Shown here piece by piece: positions 37,901 through 44,973 of a stretch of DNA of 64,000 bases (position 1 is its first letter; the number at the start of each line of letters is the position of its first letter). The translations under genes and the position numbers were made by a program. The notes under the pieces were generated by a model, which was given only the letters and a program-made list of their open reading frames with translations, did no database searches and had not been told where the DNA came from. Source of the stretch: Candidatus Methylobacter oryzae (GTDB taxonomy: Bacteria > Pseudomonadota > Gammaproteobacteria > Methylococcales > Methylomonadaceae); NCBI RefSeq assembly GCF_003994235.2, contig NZ_RYFG02000120.1, positions 124,001 to 188,000 on the forward strand, in the 5' to 3' direction.

Positions 37901-40900
37901 AGGCTTCGGTTTACCAAAAATACGGTATTTCCCCGGACAGCATCGGCTACATCGAAACCCACGGCACCGGCACCAAATTGGGCGATCCGATAGAAGTCGA
38001 AGCTTTGACCAATGCTTTCCGCAAATTTACCGATAAAAAACAGTTTTGCCCGATAGGTTCGGTAAAAACCAATATCGGCCATACCGCGTATGCGGCCGGC
38101 GTTTCCAGCGTAATCAAAGTGCTGCTTTCGATGAAGAACCGGAAAATCGCGCCTTCGCTGCACTGCGAACAGCCGAATGAATATATCAATTTTCAGGATA
38201 GCCCGTTCTATGTCAACCGCGATCTGCAAGACTGGACTGTGCGCGACGGCGGCGTCCGCCGGGCAGCCGTCAGCTCGTTCGGCATCAGCGGCACCAATTG
38301 CCATGTGGTGATAGACGAAGCGCCCGCGCTTCCACTGTTTAATCCTTTACCGTCCCGGCCTTGTTTCCTGATTGCTGTTTCGGCGAAAACGGCCTCCGCG
38401 TTCGCGCAAAAATGCGTGGAGTTGCTCCAGTGGTTAACGCAACAGGGCAACGACGCCAATCTTGGCGACATTGCTTACACCTTGCAGGTCGGACGCAGTC
38501 ATTTTGGCTACCGTGCGGCTTTCCTGGTACGCAGCAAACAGGAATTGATCGATTACCTGAGTTCGAAGTCGCTTGAGCCGGAACGCAACAGCGCAAGCCG
38601 GGACCTGAAAAAACAGGGAGAGCAATTGTTGCGGCAAATTTCCGGCAATGGTTTTAGCGGCGCGCAAGCTTACAGCGAACAACTGGAGCAGTTGGCGAAA
38701 CTGTACGAACAAGGCTACACCCCCAATTGGAATCTGTTAAACCCGGCCGGAGAAGGTTGGCGGCGCGTATCGATGCCGGCTTATCCTTTCGAACGGGAAC
38801 GTTTATGGATTCCGCAGACGGCTGTCGACGAAGTTCGCGGTCCTGCCGCGAACGCCGCTCTTCACCCGTTGCTGGACAGGATTAATCCGCTGTTGAGTCT
38901 GGAACAAGGGCTGACTTATGAAAAAACTTTCACTGCTTCCGACTGGCTGTTGCAACAGCACCAGATCGGCGGCAAAGGCATCCTGCCCGGCGTTGCTTAC
39001 CTGGAAATGGCGCGCGCCGCGTTTGCATTATCGGTAGACCGGCCGTTCGAATTGTCCCGTATCGTTTGGTCGAAACCGTTGATAGTCGAACGGCAAACAC
39101 CGGTTCGGATAGTCCTTGAACAGCGGGGAGACCGGTATTCTTTTAGCGTGCAAAGCAGCGACGGCGGCATTCACGGCCGCGGCGAGCTGGCGTTCGCGGC
39201 CCCGTCCGTTATTGCGCCTATGCCGGATAGGATAGAGGCATTGCGGCTGGCGGGCTTGCCCCAGCTTTCCGGCGATAAGCTTTACTCGCAACTGCAAAAC
39301 ATCGGCGTTCACCACGGCAGCGGCTTCCAGTGCGTGCAGCGGATTTATCTCGGCGACAATGAGGCCTTGGCGGAATTGGCCTTTAATCCCGGACACCGGC
39401 AATGCCAGGCTTATGCTTATTCTCCCTCGCTATTGGACGGCTGCTTACAACTGGGCGCGGCTTTCATATTGAATCGGGCCGGCGGTCAGGCGATCAGCAG
39501 CCTGCTTCCGCATTCGCTCGAAAAAGCGGAGTTTTTGGCGCCGTTGTCCGAGACCGGCTACGTCCATCTGGAAAGCGTCGGCCCGATGCGTTTCCATCTT
39601 TCGCTATTAAACGAGCAGGGACAGGTTTGCGTGGGCTTGCGCGACGTCTTTTACCAAGCGCAAAAAGACATGTTCGGCGACTTTTTTTATAGGCCGCGAT
39701 GGGAAGCTAAAGCGTTCAGCGAAAGCAAGCCGGTTCAGGCGGGCAGAAACGTGCTGTTCGTTTCTGTCGATCAACAGACCGCGCTCGATTTGCAGGATAA
39801 GCTGAAGCGGCTGCACGCTGCCGATAGCGTTTGGGAAATCAAGTTGGCGGCACAGGCCGGAAAGCTCGACGAGCGTTGTTGGCAAGTCGATTACTCGAAC
39901 CCGGCGTCGATTTTAGAGTGCTTGCAGGCGGGCGGGTTTCCGTGCCCCGAGCGGGTCTATTTTATGGGCGGGATTCAGGACGAACCGGACGTTACGCTGC
40001 CGGACGGGCAATTGCAACGCAGCAAGCAATTGGGCGTTCTTTCGCTGCTCAGGTTAATTCAGGCAATGATCAAGCAGCCATGGCTGCATAACCGGATTCA
40101 GTTAAGCGTGTTGACCGAAAGCGCGCATGCGGTCGAAGCGCGGCAGCGGACTAATCCTTTGGTCGGCAGTATTTTCGGCGTGGCTAAAACAGCGCTTAAG
40201 GAATACCCGCAATTGCAGGTCAGTTGCGTGGATTTTTGCAAAACCGACGACATGGCTGAGCTGGCCAAGCAAATCCAGGTCGAACCGTTTACCGATAAAG
40301 GCCGGGAAGTGGCGTTGCGCTCCGGCCGACGCTTTGTGCTGACGTTGGAGCCGTTGGAGATTTCGGCCGCGCCGCAAACCGTGTTCCGTCATCAAGGCGT
40401 ATACCTGATTTTAGGCGGCGCGGGCGGCATAGGCTTTGCGTTTAGCTGTTATCTTGCGGAAAAAGTAAATGCCAGGGTCGTCTGGATAGGCCGTAGCGCG
40501 CTTAATCTTGACTTGCAGGACAAAATCGCCGCGATTGAGGCCAAAGGCGGCAAGGCAATCTATGTGCAGGCCGATGCCGGCGATTTATTGTCATTGAGAA
40601 CAGCGGTCGCCCAGGTTAGGGAGCGCTTTGGCTCCATACACGGCGTTATTCATTCGGCCTTGGTGTTAAAGGATAAATCCCTGCCCAATATGGATGAAGC
40701 CACTTTCCTTGAGGCTTTGGCGCCCAAGGTCCAAGGCAGCGTTAATTTGCATAAAGCGCTGGACGGCGAGGCGCTGGATTTCTTTTTGTTTTTCTCCTCG
40801 GGCGAATCGTTCACCTGTTATCCGGGGCAGAGCAATTACGCCGCCGCTTGTACGTTCAAGGACGCCTTTGCCCGGCATTTGCAAAATACGGCTCCGTACC

Positions 40901-43900
40901 CGGTGAAAATCCTGAATTGGGGTTACTGGGGAACGGTCGGCGTGGTTTCCAGCGAGGCCTACAATCAAAAATTGGCCGCCAGGGGCGTCTATTCGATAGC
41001 TCCCGAGGAAGGCATGGAAGCTATTGAGCGGATCATGGCGAGTCCGTTCGAGCAAGTCGTGCCGATGAAAGTGAGCCGTGAGCATTTAAATGAGCTTGGC
41101 ATCGAGCTGTACGGCCGCGCGGCGGCGCATAATCCCAAAGCCGCTACTGAGGCAGCCGCGCCGCTTAGCGGTTCCGGTTTCGACGAAAAAGTCGAGGATT
41201 TCGTTAAAACGGTGCTGGCCCAAGCGCTGAAAATCAGGAAAACCAGTATCGATCCGCAAGCAAGCTTTGAGATTTACGGGATGGATTCATTGGACATCAG
41301 CAGCGTGCTCCAGGCTTTCGAACGCCATCTGGGCAAACTGCCGGTGGTGACGCTGTACCAGTACAATACCACCGAAGAGCTGAAACAATATTTTATCGAG
41401 CACCATCGCCAAACCCTGGAGAGCATTGTCGGCGCCGCGGTCTTATCTGCGGCTTTACCCGAATCGGCAGCCGCTAAACCGGCGCAAGCATCGATCAGCA
41501 GGGACATCTCTAGCGGCGATATAGCCGTTATCGGTCTCAGCGGTAAATACCCGATGGCCAAGGACTTGGATCAATTCTGGCAAAACCTGAAACAGGGCGA
41601 AAACTGTATTCGCGAAGTGCCGAAAGAGCGCTGGGATTGGCAGAGCTATTATTCCGAAAACAAACACGAACCCGGCGCGATATATAGTAAGTGGGGCGGT
41701 TTTATCGATGACGCGGATAAATTCGACCCGCTGTTTTTTTCGATTCCACCTAACGAAGCCAGGTTAATGGACCCCCAAGAGCGGCTGTTTATCGAGAGCG
41801 CTTGGACGGCGCTGGAAGATGCGGGGTACACCCGTCAAGCCCTCGCCAAGCAAAATAAGCAAGTCGGCGTGTTTGTCGGCCTGATGCATGCCGACTACGA
41901 GTCGCTGGCCGGAGAACGCTGGTCGGCCGACGATCCGGTGGCGGCCCATTCCTCGTTCTGGTCGGTGGCGAACCGGATTTCTTATCTATGCAATTTCAAC
42001 GGCCCGAGCATGGCTGTCGACACCGCCTGTTCCAGCTCGCTGACTGCCGTGCATCTCGCCTACGAAAGTTTGGTTAGAGGCGAGTGCGATCTGGCGATTG
42101 CGGGCGGCGTTAATTTGATCCTGCATCCCAAGCATTATTTACGCTTGTGCGCGGCGACGATGATAACTCAAGACAGCCGCTGCAAGAGTTTCGGCGCCGA
42201 TGCGGACGGTTTTGTCGACGGCGAGGGCGTCGGCGCGGTGTTGTTAAAGCCGCTGGCGCAAGCTGAAATTGACGGCGATCATATTTACGCAGTGATCAAG
42301 GCCTCGGCGATGAACTCGGGCGGTAAAACCAGCGGTTACACGGTACCCAATCCGAATGCCCAGGCCAAAGTGATCGGCAGCGCACTGCGCAAGGCGAACA
42401 TCGACCCCAACACGATTAATTATGTGGAAGCGCATGGGACCGGGACATCGATAGGCGATCCGATTGAAATCGCCGCCTTGACCCAAGCCTACCGGGAGTT
42501 GGGCGTGCAAGCGCGGCAACAGTGCGCGGTCGGTTCGGTCAAATCCAATGTCGGCCATTTAGAGTCCGCCGCGGGCATGGCGGGCTTGACCAAGGTGCTG
42601 CTGCAAATGCGGCACGGCGTCTTGGTGCCTTCATTACATGCCAAGACCTTGAATCCTTATATTTCTTTTGAGGATACGCCTTTTTATGTACAGCAGGAAC
42701 TTGCCGAATGGCAGCCGGTTATTGTCGATGGAAAACGCTGCCCCAGACGCGCCGGGCTCAGTTCGTTCGGCGCCGGAGGCACCAATCATCACCTGATTGT
42801 CGAAGAATATCCGGAAGCGTATAAGCAACCGGCGTCCGCGCCCGGACCGCTGGTATTTCCGCTGTCGGCCAAGACCCCGGAACGCCTGCTGGCTTACGCC
42901 GAAAGCTATCTGCATTTCCTGGAGGTGCAGCCGGTCGATATGGAAAACCTTAGCTACACCCTGCAACAAGGGCGCGAGGCCATGGCGGAACGGCTGGCAA
43001 TCGTATTCTCGACGCAACGCGAGCTGATCGACAAATTAAGCCGTTGGCTGCGCGAACAGAGCGGCAGCGAGGACGTTTTTCAAGGGCGGGTACAGGCCGA
43101 AACTCAAACGCAGGCTCAATACGCGTCTATTCGGGAGCAGGCCCAAGCCTGGGTTGCCGGCCATAAAATCGATTGGCAGGATTTGCATGCCCGGCGAATG
43201 TCTTTGCCGACCTATCCTTTCCAAAAGGAAAGTTACTGGATTCCGGCTAAAGCTGAGTTGGGCAGCTTGTCCGCTCAAACGAAACTTATGCCCTCTGGGG
43301 ATAAGCAAACGCCTATTGCCGTGGACATCGGGGTTGCGAAAAGCGCGAGGGTTGAGTTTTTGCCAGAAGGAAGGCGCGGCTCTGCTTCCTTGTCCGTTGC
43401 GGTTATCGGTGCCGGTCCCGCGGGTTTGGCGGCGGCGAAATGCTTGCTCGAAGACGGACACTCGCCGACGGTATTTGAAAAAACCGACCGTATCGGCGGA
43501 ATATGGTGCTTCCGGGACGGTCATCGCGGCGGGCCTTATCAGGCAACGCGTTTGCAGACTTCAAAGTTCACTTCGCTGTATTCCGATTTTCCGCCGCCGG
43601 AGTCGATGTCGATTTTTCCGGGAGTCGACGAGTTAAACCGGTATTTCAACGACTATGTCGATCACTTCCAATTCAGGTCGCATATTCAGTTGAATACGGG
43701 CTTGGAACAACTGGTCCGGGACGGGGACAAATGGTCGTTGACCTTACGTAAGGCTGACGGCGGTCACTATACGCAAAGTTTTGACGCGGTCAGTATTTGC
43801 ATAGGTAATTTTTGGCGGCCCAAGACGGTTTCCTATCCCGGCATGGAGCGCTTCCAAGGCGAGTATTTGCATGCGGCAAATTACCATTCGCCGGACATTT

Positions 43901-44973
43901 TCCACGGCAAACGCGTGCTGGTTATCGGCAACGGCGTCAGCGGCATGGATATTTCGGTCGACGCAAGCAAAACCGCGAAAAAAGTAACCATGAGCCTACG
44001 TTCGAAAAAAATGGTTATTCCGCGAATGTTCGGCTTTACCACCAACGATGGCTCCATTTCCTCGGTCAAAAGGCTGATCATCAACCAGCAGCGCCCAGCC
44101 GATGTTTTGAACGAATGGCGGGCGTCTATCCCTCAACATATGGCAGAGATGGAAAACAGCGGCCTGATGCCCGAGTTTCCGGTTAAAGAAAGCATCCTGC
44201 TGGTCAGTTGCGATTTTCCGCGCACCGTCAGCGAAGGCAAGATTCAGCTCAAGCCGGAACTGCGGAGTTTTTCGGAAAACGGCTGCGAATTTGAGGACGG
44301 CAGCTACGAACAATTCGATATTATTGTCGATTGCACCGGCTATGAAGAACCCGCTTTCCCGTTCCTGCCGAAGTCCGTCAACGTTAACGAGCTGTACAAG
44401 CACCAGTTTTCGCCTGAGCATCCGAACCTTTGCTTTATCGGCCGCAAACATGCCTCGCTGAGCGTGGTTCCCACGTTGGAGCTGGAGGCACGCTGGTTTT
44501 CCAAAGTGTTAACCAAGGAATGCAAGCTGCCCGATGCGGACACCATGCGTTCGGTCATTCAAAGCGACCTTCGTAAGGAAAGCAAGCGCGGGCAGTTGTT
44601 CCCCAGTATCGATTCCGCGCAGCAAAACATGTGGCTGGCCGAACAGATCGGCGCGTTTCCGAGTCCGGTCAGCGACTGGAAGCGGTATTGGCAATTGATC
44701 AATATGCCGGCTATTCCGGCCGTTTACCGGCTGGTCGGACCGAATCGCTGGCCGGAGGCGGAGCGCTTTTTGGAAGCAATCCGGCAGAAACTGTACATCA
44801 ACAAAAACGATCCCCGGCTTGAGACGATGAAATACGCTTTATTGGCTAAATTGGGACCGGAAAATTTGGAAATCATGGTAAAGCTCGGCCAGATTTCAGC
44901 CGCCGAAATGGACAAAGCCCTCGTAAAGGAATCCGTTAAACCGCACTCATCCACCCCGGAGGAAACAGTATGA
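25987..44973 (+). CDS. Trans-AT polyketide synthase 1 (four ketosynthases, terminal flavin monooxygenase domain)
   Basis: A megasynthase of about 6330 residues. Domain order (residues from TTG 25969): KS1 15-440; degenerate AT-like 530-705; DH-like 970-1225 with His replaced by Thr; ACP 1245-1325 (GVDSL); KS2 1368-1788; DH 1970-2240; KR 2245-2700; C-methyltransferase 2725-3080; two near-identical ACPs 3124-3205 and 3268-3349; DH-like 3383-3664; KS3 3693-4120; DH 4297-4568; KR 4575-5036; ACP 5071-5153; KS4 5184-5618; flavin monooxygenase 5806-6258. All four KS keep Cys-His-His (DTACSSS-type, HGTGT, NIGH or NVGH). No working AT is present, so malonyl units must be loaded in trans. ATG 25987 (MSNARVKNNAIAVVG) is preferred over TTG 25969. 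The stop overlaps the next gene by four bases. Repeat-derived peptides lie at about 3229-3263 and 5761-5778. Confidence 0.93.
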   Translation: MSNARVKNNAIAVVGMACRFPEANHYADFWSNLKNGKNSIREIPASRWPQDVYSSEFQSPNKSTGKWCGLLDDIDRFDAAFFGISTRESKSMDPQQRLLLQETQHCIEDSGIPLAALQQCKTGVYIGVMALDYLIESTAKNVVTDSYSCLGNYECILANRLSYCFGLQGPSFAIDAACASSLVAMHQAKLSLLSGETDYAIAGGVSLNLHPWKYISFSKSRMLSPDGQCKTFDRDANGYVPGEGVGVVLLQRLEDAVQQKNHIYGVILGSAVHHGGSSPSITSPSVQSQQDLIAEVLQDSGVNPETVSYVEAHGTGTSLGDPIEVAALSRVFEQYTDKKHFCLLGSVKSNIGHLEAAAGVAGVIKVLLMMKHRQIPPTLNVVRTNPLLFLEDSPFRLPMKGEPWQAETDGECLRAGISSFGFGGTIAHLILESAAAVEPRRSPAGAYPFMLSAKTESSLQRLRDKWLAFSEREDFGKVSVLDYCATLATGREHYPYRWGCRIKSHQDLKTQLRNPESTAAPDTNTAWLLSIGDSLWSGFNEVKPFFRQASLMREKWNALKQDMTLSPWFQPQDRLLLQSGWSEATRPAQTFLVNYLYLSSLMELGFAPALIAAGGSGIWQGLVLSGMLSPIEAFAVLQRKMPLDKVKLSLPSIPFYDALGGQVITPVRFQPTYFIELVQNLDIAAQDWTRYLEDAVALEKSQYTFKSYLNEWAPELEAKGLTIEKLFYHQGLSDTEKKLSLIVIQTALLKLCRKWNFSPKGKINDAHLRELACLIVSINIDKKLIADLVFGDASGLGDVIEDLNRRASADFSRQDFPILYRQNSLPEPLTDFSRWFGQVRQQAFSLPPLETSACLQFGINNGAASSCATVQLCTPVSLLDAALALWQAGVNINWTDYFLQKPFYKAPLPVYEFGGDTYWISKQNDPVGTPMNVNHNELSMSARKSIETNRRLIRDPENLNKFTRRLSPVEDAVIRDTVVEGRCITPSPLRLALALQAGKQRLTADVNHLSDVYFPKPGIIDKQVSLVVDINDSGNFQLIKSVGNDTEEADEILAKGRVEQVGGIECPGFDAAALTLESTVAEEAIYALFEQWGYRYGPGMKLITKIEQSQNAFLVHIRAKPTDEAEDTGLDPFVLDCMFQGVFYVAHALGDLLQNRFLYVPISIKHLTLLAGLDRDCYAVIEKADFHITEQGDIRLSFNAYDLRGKAILTVDSIYFRRVQRNFLSSSAAKIPEPARYDTALLSAKTTQYLKQTFADVLGQSGSDIDDDARFQGIGVDSLINQEIVDRLARIFPELPSTILFEYTTIRQLAAYFIKTYETTLCEVLALPMLETAETTAAEVKPSPVLQSVPAAASGDSAAANDEPIAIIGCSGRFPQSPDIEALWENLKQGKNCISQVPEERWNYRDYYDAAGKQKGKSYTKWGGFLEGFDQFDPLFFNITPKQAQFMDPQQRIFLQAAWSSIEDAGYTRLSLPKNTGVFVGATTNTYGLWAAQQGSSQYPDTDSYDIANRVSYFCDFQGPSMTVDTACSSSLSSVHLAVQSLQRKECEMAIAGGVSLTLHPSRVVQFCQKNMLSGENYCHPFGEGKGGFVDAEGVAAVVLKPLSQAIKDRDCIHAVIRGTAINSGGRTGGYTVPSPRAQAQLVLKAINNAGVSPRTISYVETHGTGTTLGDPIEIEGLTQAFQQYTDATGFCAIGSVKSNIGHLIAAAGISGLIKVLLQMKYRTLVPSLHSTPSNPRIPFAKTPFYVQRQLAEWNAEYPRRAGVSSFGVGGSNAHVILEEYLTPVETGLPDCPCLIVLSAKNKDRLLASVQKLLDFLRPRLEQLNLHNIAYTLQVGREAMEQRLAFVVSDLSELVQALEQISAGNELQVADYFQGNIETNKKNRLLPLEGEAGSAYINALVQQKQLSQLAQQWAQGADVDWRGLYSGLGNAGAGPRRISLPGYPYAKQRYWLPEEQRQSAIAALHPLLDRVDSASSFTLESGVAFQKTLSRSHWLLKDHRVNEQPVLPGVAYLELAWAAAAQIGQAPGKIADMVWREALALPSSQTQAEIRVLLTKQGDSTAFEVQSVVPGMPPQQHAYGKFEPSAIASAEPFSWQQIQARCPETIDRQALYDGFSKSGIRYGQAFQCITRLHKNDCEALAFLTLPDCLSGDFSAYRQHPALMDAALQTALAWRDRDSAPQLPFMVEEVAAYHALTTHMIAYTQKIDAQRANVYLLDEAGKVCVQFKNAVFQQAKDSWAEFCYMPQWLLDAPGPVPASSAVSPQTILVFLPPPDDAEAAMQLVDALQRHYAQDRVIPVREDDFDVNAFPEIGRIYFLAGLISRTPDPQQPQQLEAIQAFGVHALHRLVKALSRSVHAERHLRLTVLTSQIHDIDAGVEIFPWVAGLAGLTKTLIREYPHWHINRLSLNPAEVVRGEVSLTTILTEPHHAGAEEVALHRGQRYSRQMVPARLAAVAKTPFRQRGVYLIAGGLGGVGRQLAEYLAENVQARLILLGRKPLDAARIAQIADIEKKGGEVLYLPTDLTSPMQTQAAIAEGKARFGEIHGVFNSAVILQDKALENMDEAAFRSVYDTKAKASVNLCDALEGQDLDFILFFSSILSIIGNPGQGNYVAGGTFQDAFSRYLNQRRPYPVQVVNWGYWGTVGIVATEDYQRRMGNQGMSSIRPDEGMEAIKRILARRAEQVVAVKASPQLQQRMFVSQEKQHQGKTQELPASLNKLSVALNPSTLVQTDLFRFQAGYLALKQFAHQLLFACFRDMGFLDAEPPAAIPPRFSRFYDAARRMLASSGLSATAPVDANRRQTALAEQYPEIRAHLELLVNCVEHYPQLFREEIQPTQVMFPNSSMAKVEGIYKNNPVADYFNALAANSVLAFIEERVKTLADGEKIRILEIGAGTGGTSSCVLEAIAAYRNKLEYVYTDVSSFFLTHGRKQFAERYPFVTFQLLDITKEPAAQKFQPNSFELIVATNVLHATPDIKTTLGNVGSLLKTHGWLVLNEMTGTQDLLTLTFGLLDGWWLYEDRQYRIQDSPLLTPENWTQLFREAGFQQAEILGPSAIVGLDLAQHVLVAEKSARTQQAVADQAAGENIEPVPAVGVKPAREANCKFQNETKHMAHKHDEDFEQRLLDIVLKCVETASGIAAQEIDEDRPFSEYGIDSITGIELINELNQTLSVFLSKTALFDYTTVAALTAYIGEEYGDDIAAVAEKAAATAVAHNIGSEVNEATSFPRSGVGIPEYRSSGEGRRSVLHCVPTPERGNDITANEDLQQRLLDIVLKCVESASGIAAQEIDEDRPFSEYGIDSITGIELINELNQTLSVFLSKTALFDYTTVAALAAYIGEQYGDDIAVPATVPVETPTVQTNNPIAEQAQPGAIGPHCQHYGFQQQGDWLRGEEVVQHYRITVEDNNCIRDHVIYGQYIMPSDAYLEMLYIGTRKLLGFTGGLQVENFNLQFPMITFPGIALDCRLKLTPNAKGDRFAIQSKKDGQPDAYKVSVDGRFKQITEAATVNRDFRQVWERFEIKVHPAEIYTPDAILKVGPSYQTIGEIRIQQQTAVSQLRRSHEGALLKDRFVLEPSIVDGLFATGLYFASFLSGDRKNFFIPVLFDKIKVFRELHDESYYGVVKAVSVKAEHITLDLTLVDRQGNEALSFQGFHLQKILAEDLKKNAQTPADKAAEAKQSNAGEVSEQGMSIAIIGMAGRFPMADGVDQYWQNLEQGKNCVIEVPQQRWSIDEHYDPDPAKRDKTYSKWGGFLKDVDRFDSLFFQISGKEGELSDPQQRIFLEDCWHTLEDAGYSDVALSGLKLGVFAGATKGDYQTKMHHEQGAAIEGFSFAGNEPSVMAARISYFLNLKGPSIAINTACSSSLVAINLACQSLNAGESDMALAGGIHICTTPLFYKLTSKSGMLSATGQCRAFDNDANGFVPGEASAAILLKPLAKALADGDHIYGVIRGIGVNQDGKTNGMTAPSSISQAELEASVYQKYGISPDSIGYIETHGTGTKLGDPIEVEALTNAFRKFTDKKQFCPIGSVKTNIGHTAYAAGVSSVIKVLLSMKNRKIAPSLHCEQPNEYINFQDSPFYVNRDLQDWTVRDGGVRRAAVSSFGISGTNCHVVIDEAPALPLFNPLPSRPCFLIAVSAKTASAFAQKCVELLQWLTQQGNDANLGDIAYTLQVGRSHFGYRAAFLVRSKQELIDYLSSKSLEPERNSASRDLKKQGEQLLRQISGNGFSGAQAYSEQLEQLAKLYEQGYTPNWNLLNPAGEGWRRVSMPAYPFERERLWIPQTAVDEVRGPAANAALHPLLDRINPLLSLEQGLTYEKTFTASDWLLQQHQIGGKGILPGVAYLEMARAAFALSVDRPFELSRIVWSKPLIVERQTPVRIVLEQRGDRYSFSVQSSDGGIHGRGELAFAAPSVIAPMPDRIEALRLAGLPQLSGDKLYSQLQNIGVHHGSGFQCVQRIYLGDNEALAELAFNPGHRQCQAYAYSPSLLDGCLQLGAAFILNRAGGQAISSLLPHSLEKAEFLAPLSETGYVHLESVGPMRFHLSLLNEQGQVCVGLRDVFYQAQKDMFGDFFYRPRWEAKAFSESKPVQAGRNVLFVSVDQQTALDLQDKLKRLHAADSVWEIKLAAQAGKLDERCWQVDYSNPASILECLQAGGFPCPERVYFMGGIQDEPDVTLPDGQLQRSKQLGVLSLLRLIQAMIKQPWLHNRIQLSVLTESAHAVEARQRTNPLVGSIFGVAKTALKEYPQLQVSCVDFCKTDDMAELAKQIQVEPFTDKGREVALRSGRRFVLTLEPLEISAAPQTVFRHQGVYLILGGAGGIGFAFSCYLAEKVNARVVWIGRSALNLDLQDKIAAIEAKGGKAIYVQADAGDLLSLRTAVAQVRERFGSIHGVIHSALVLKDKSLPNMDEATFLEALAPKVQGSVNLHKALDGEALDFFLFFSSGESFTCYPGQSNYAAACTFKDAFARHLQNTAPYPVKILNWGYWGTVGVVSSEAYNQKLAARGVYSIAPEEGMEAIERIMASPFEQVVPMKVSREHLNELGIELYGRAAAHNPKAATEAAAPLSGSGFDEKVEDFVKTVLAQALKIRKTSIDPQASFEIYGMDSLDISSVLQAFERHLGKLPVVTLYQYNTTEELKQYFIEHHRQTLESIVGAAVLSAALPESAAAKPAQASISRDISSGDIAVIGLSGKYPMAKDLDQFWQNLKQGENCIREVPKERWDWQSYYSENKHEPGAIYSKWGGFIDDADKFDPLFFSIPPNEARLMDPQERLFIESAWTALEDAGYTRQALAKQNKQVGVFVGLMHADYESLAGERWSADDPVAAHSSFWSVANRISYLCNFNGPSMAVDTACSSSLTAVHLAYESLVRGECDLAIAGGVNLILHPKHYLRLCAATMITQDSRCKSFGADADGFVDGEGVGAVLLKPLAQAEIDGDHIYAVIKASAMNSGGKTSGYTVPNPNAQAKVIGSALRKANIDPNTINYVEAHGTGTSIGDPIEIAALTQAYRELGVQARQQCAVGSVKSNVGHLESAAGMAGLTKVLLQMRHGVLVPSLHAKTLNPYISFEDTPFYVQQELAEWQPVIVDGKRCPRRAGLSSFGAGGTNHHLIVEEYPEAYKQPASAPGPLVFPLSAKTPERLLAYAESYLHFLEVQPVDMENLSYTLQQGREAMAERLAIVFSTQRELIDKLSRWLREQSGSEDVFQGRVQAETQTQAQYASIREQAQAWVAGHKIDWQDLHARRMSLPTYPFQKESYWIPAKAELGSLSAQTKLMPSGDKQTPIAVDIGVAKSARVEFLPEGRRGSASLSVAVIGAGPAGLAAAKCLLEDGHSPTVFEKTDRIGGIWCFRDGHRGGPYQATRLQTSKFTSLYSDFPPPESMSIFPGVDELNRYFNDYVDHFQFRSHIQLNTGLEQLVRDGDKWSLTLRKADGGHYTQSFDAVSICIGNFWRPKTVSYPGMERFQGEYLHAANYHSPDIFHGKRVLVIGNGVSGMDISVDASKTAKKVTMSLRSKKMVIPRMFGFTTNDGSISSVKRLIINQQRPADVLNEWRASIPQHMAEMENSGLMPEFPVKESILLVSCDFPRTVSEGKIQLKPELRSFSENGCEFEDGSYEQFDIIVDCTGYEEPAFPFLPKSVNVNELYKHQFSPEHPNLCFIGRKHASLSVVPTLELEARWFSKVLTKECKLPDADTMRSVIQSDLRKESKRGQLFPSIDSAQQNMWLAEQIGAFPSPVSDWKRYWQLINMPAIPAVYRLVGPNRWPEAERFLEAIRQKLYINKNDPRLETMKYALLAKLGPENLEIMVKLGQISAAEMDKALVKESVKPHSSTPEETV
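35652..35754. repeat. 103-base palindromic element in frame between tandem ACPs
   Basis: Perfect 26-base terminal inverted arms (ATCGTTCCCACGCTCCGG onward) at 35652-35677 and 35729-35754 enclose two smaller hairpins, ACCGCT/AGCGGT and GGACGC/GCGTCC. The element stays in the PKS reading frame, coding SFPRSGVGIPEY and further residues through VPTPERGND. The same family recurs at 60178-60304. Confidence 0.9.
43249..43302 (+). repeat. 54-base two-hairpin element in frame inside PKS 1
   Basis: The unit starts AAAGCTGAGTTGGGCAG and ends CCCTCTGGGGAT. It adds exactly 18 codons, KAELGSLSAQTKLMPSGD, between the KS4 post-linker (ending KESYWIPA) and the monooxygenase domain. It lacks any stop in this frame. 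Confidence 0.9.
43384..44740 (+). other. Embedded flavin monooxygenase (Baeyer-Villiger-type OX) domain
   Basis: Within PKS 1. The FAD site is VAVIGAGPAGLAAAKCL, the class signature FQGEYLHAANY (FxGxxxHxxxY), and the NADPH site VIGNGVSGMDIS. An IVDCTGYEEPAFPF segment near the end is typical of FMO enzymes. In the oocydin and lobatamide pathways, similar PKS-embedded domains insert oxygen into the growing chain by Baeyer-Villiger oxidation of a beta-keto thioester-bound intermediate. Here the domain follows KS4 directly, with no KR, DH or ACP between, and its ACP is the first domain of the next protein. The KS-OX/ACP layout fits that reaction. Substrate and product are inferred. Confidence 0.85.
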
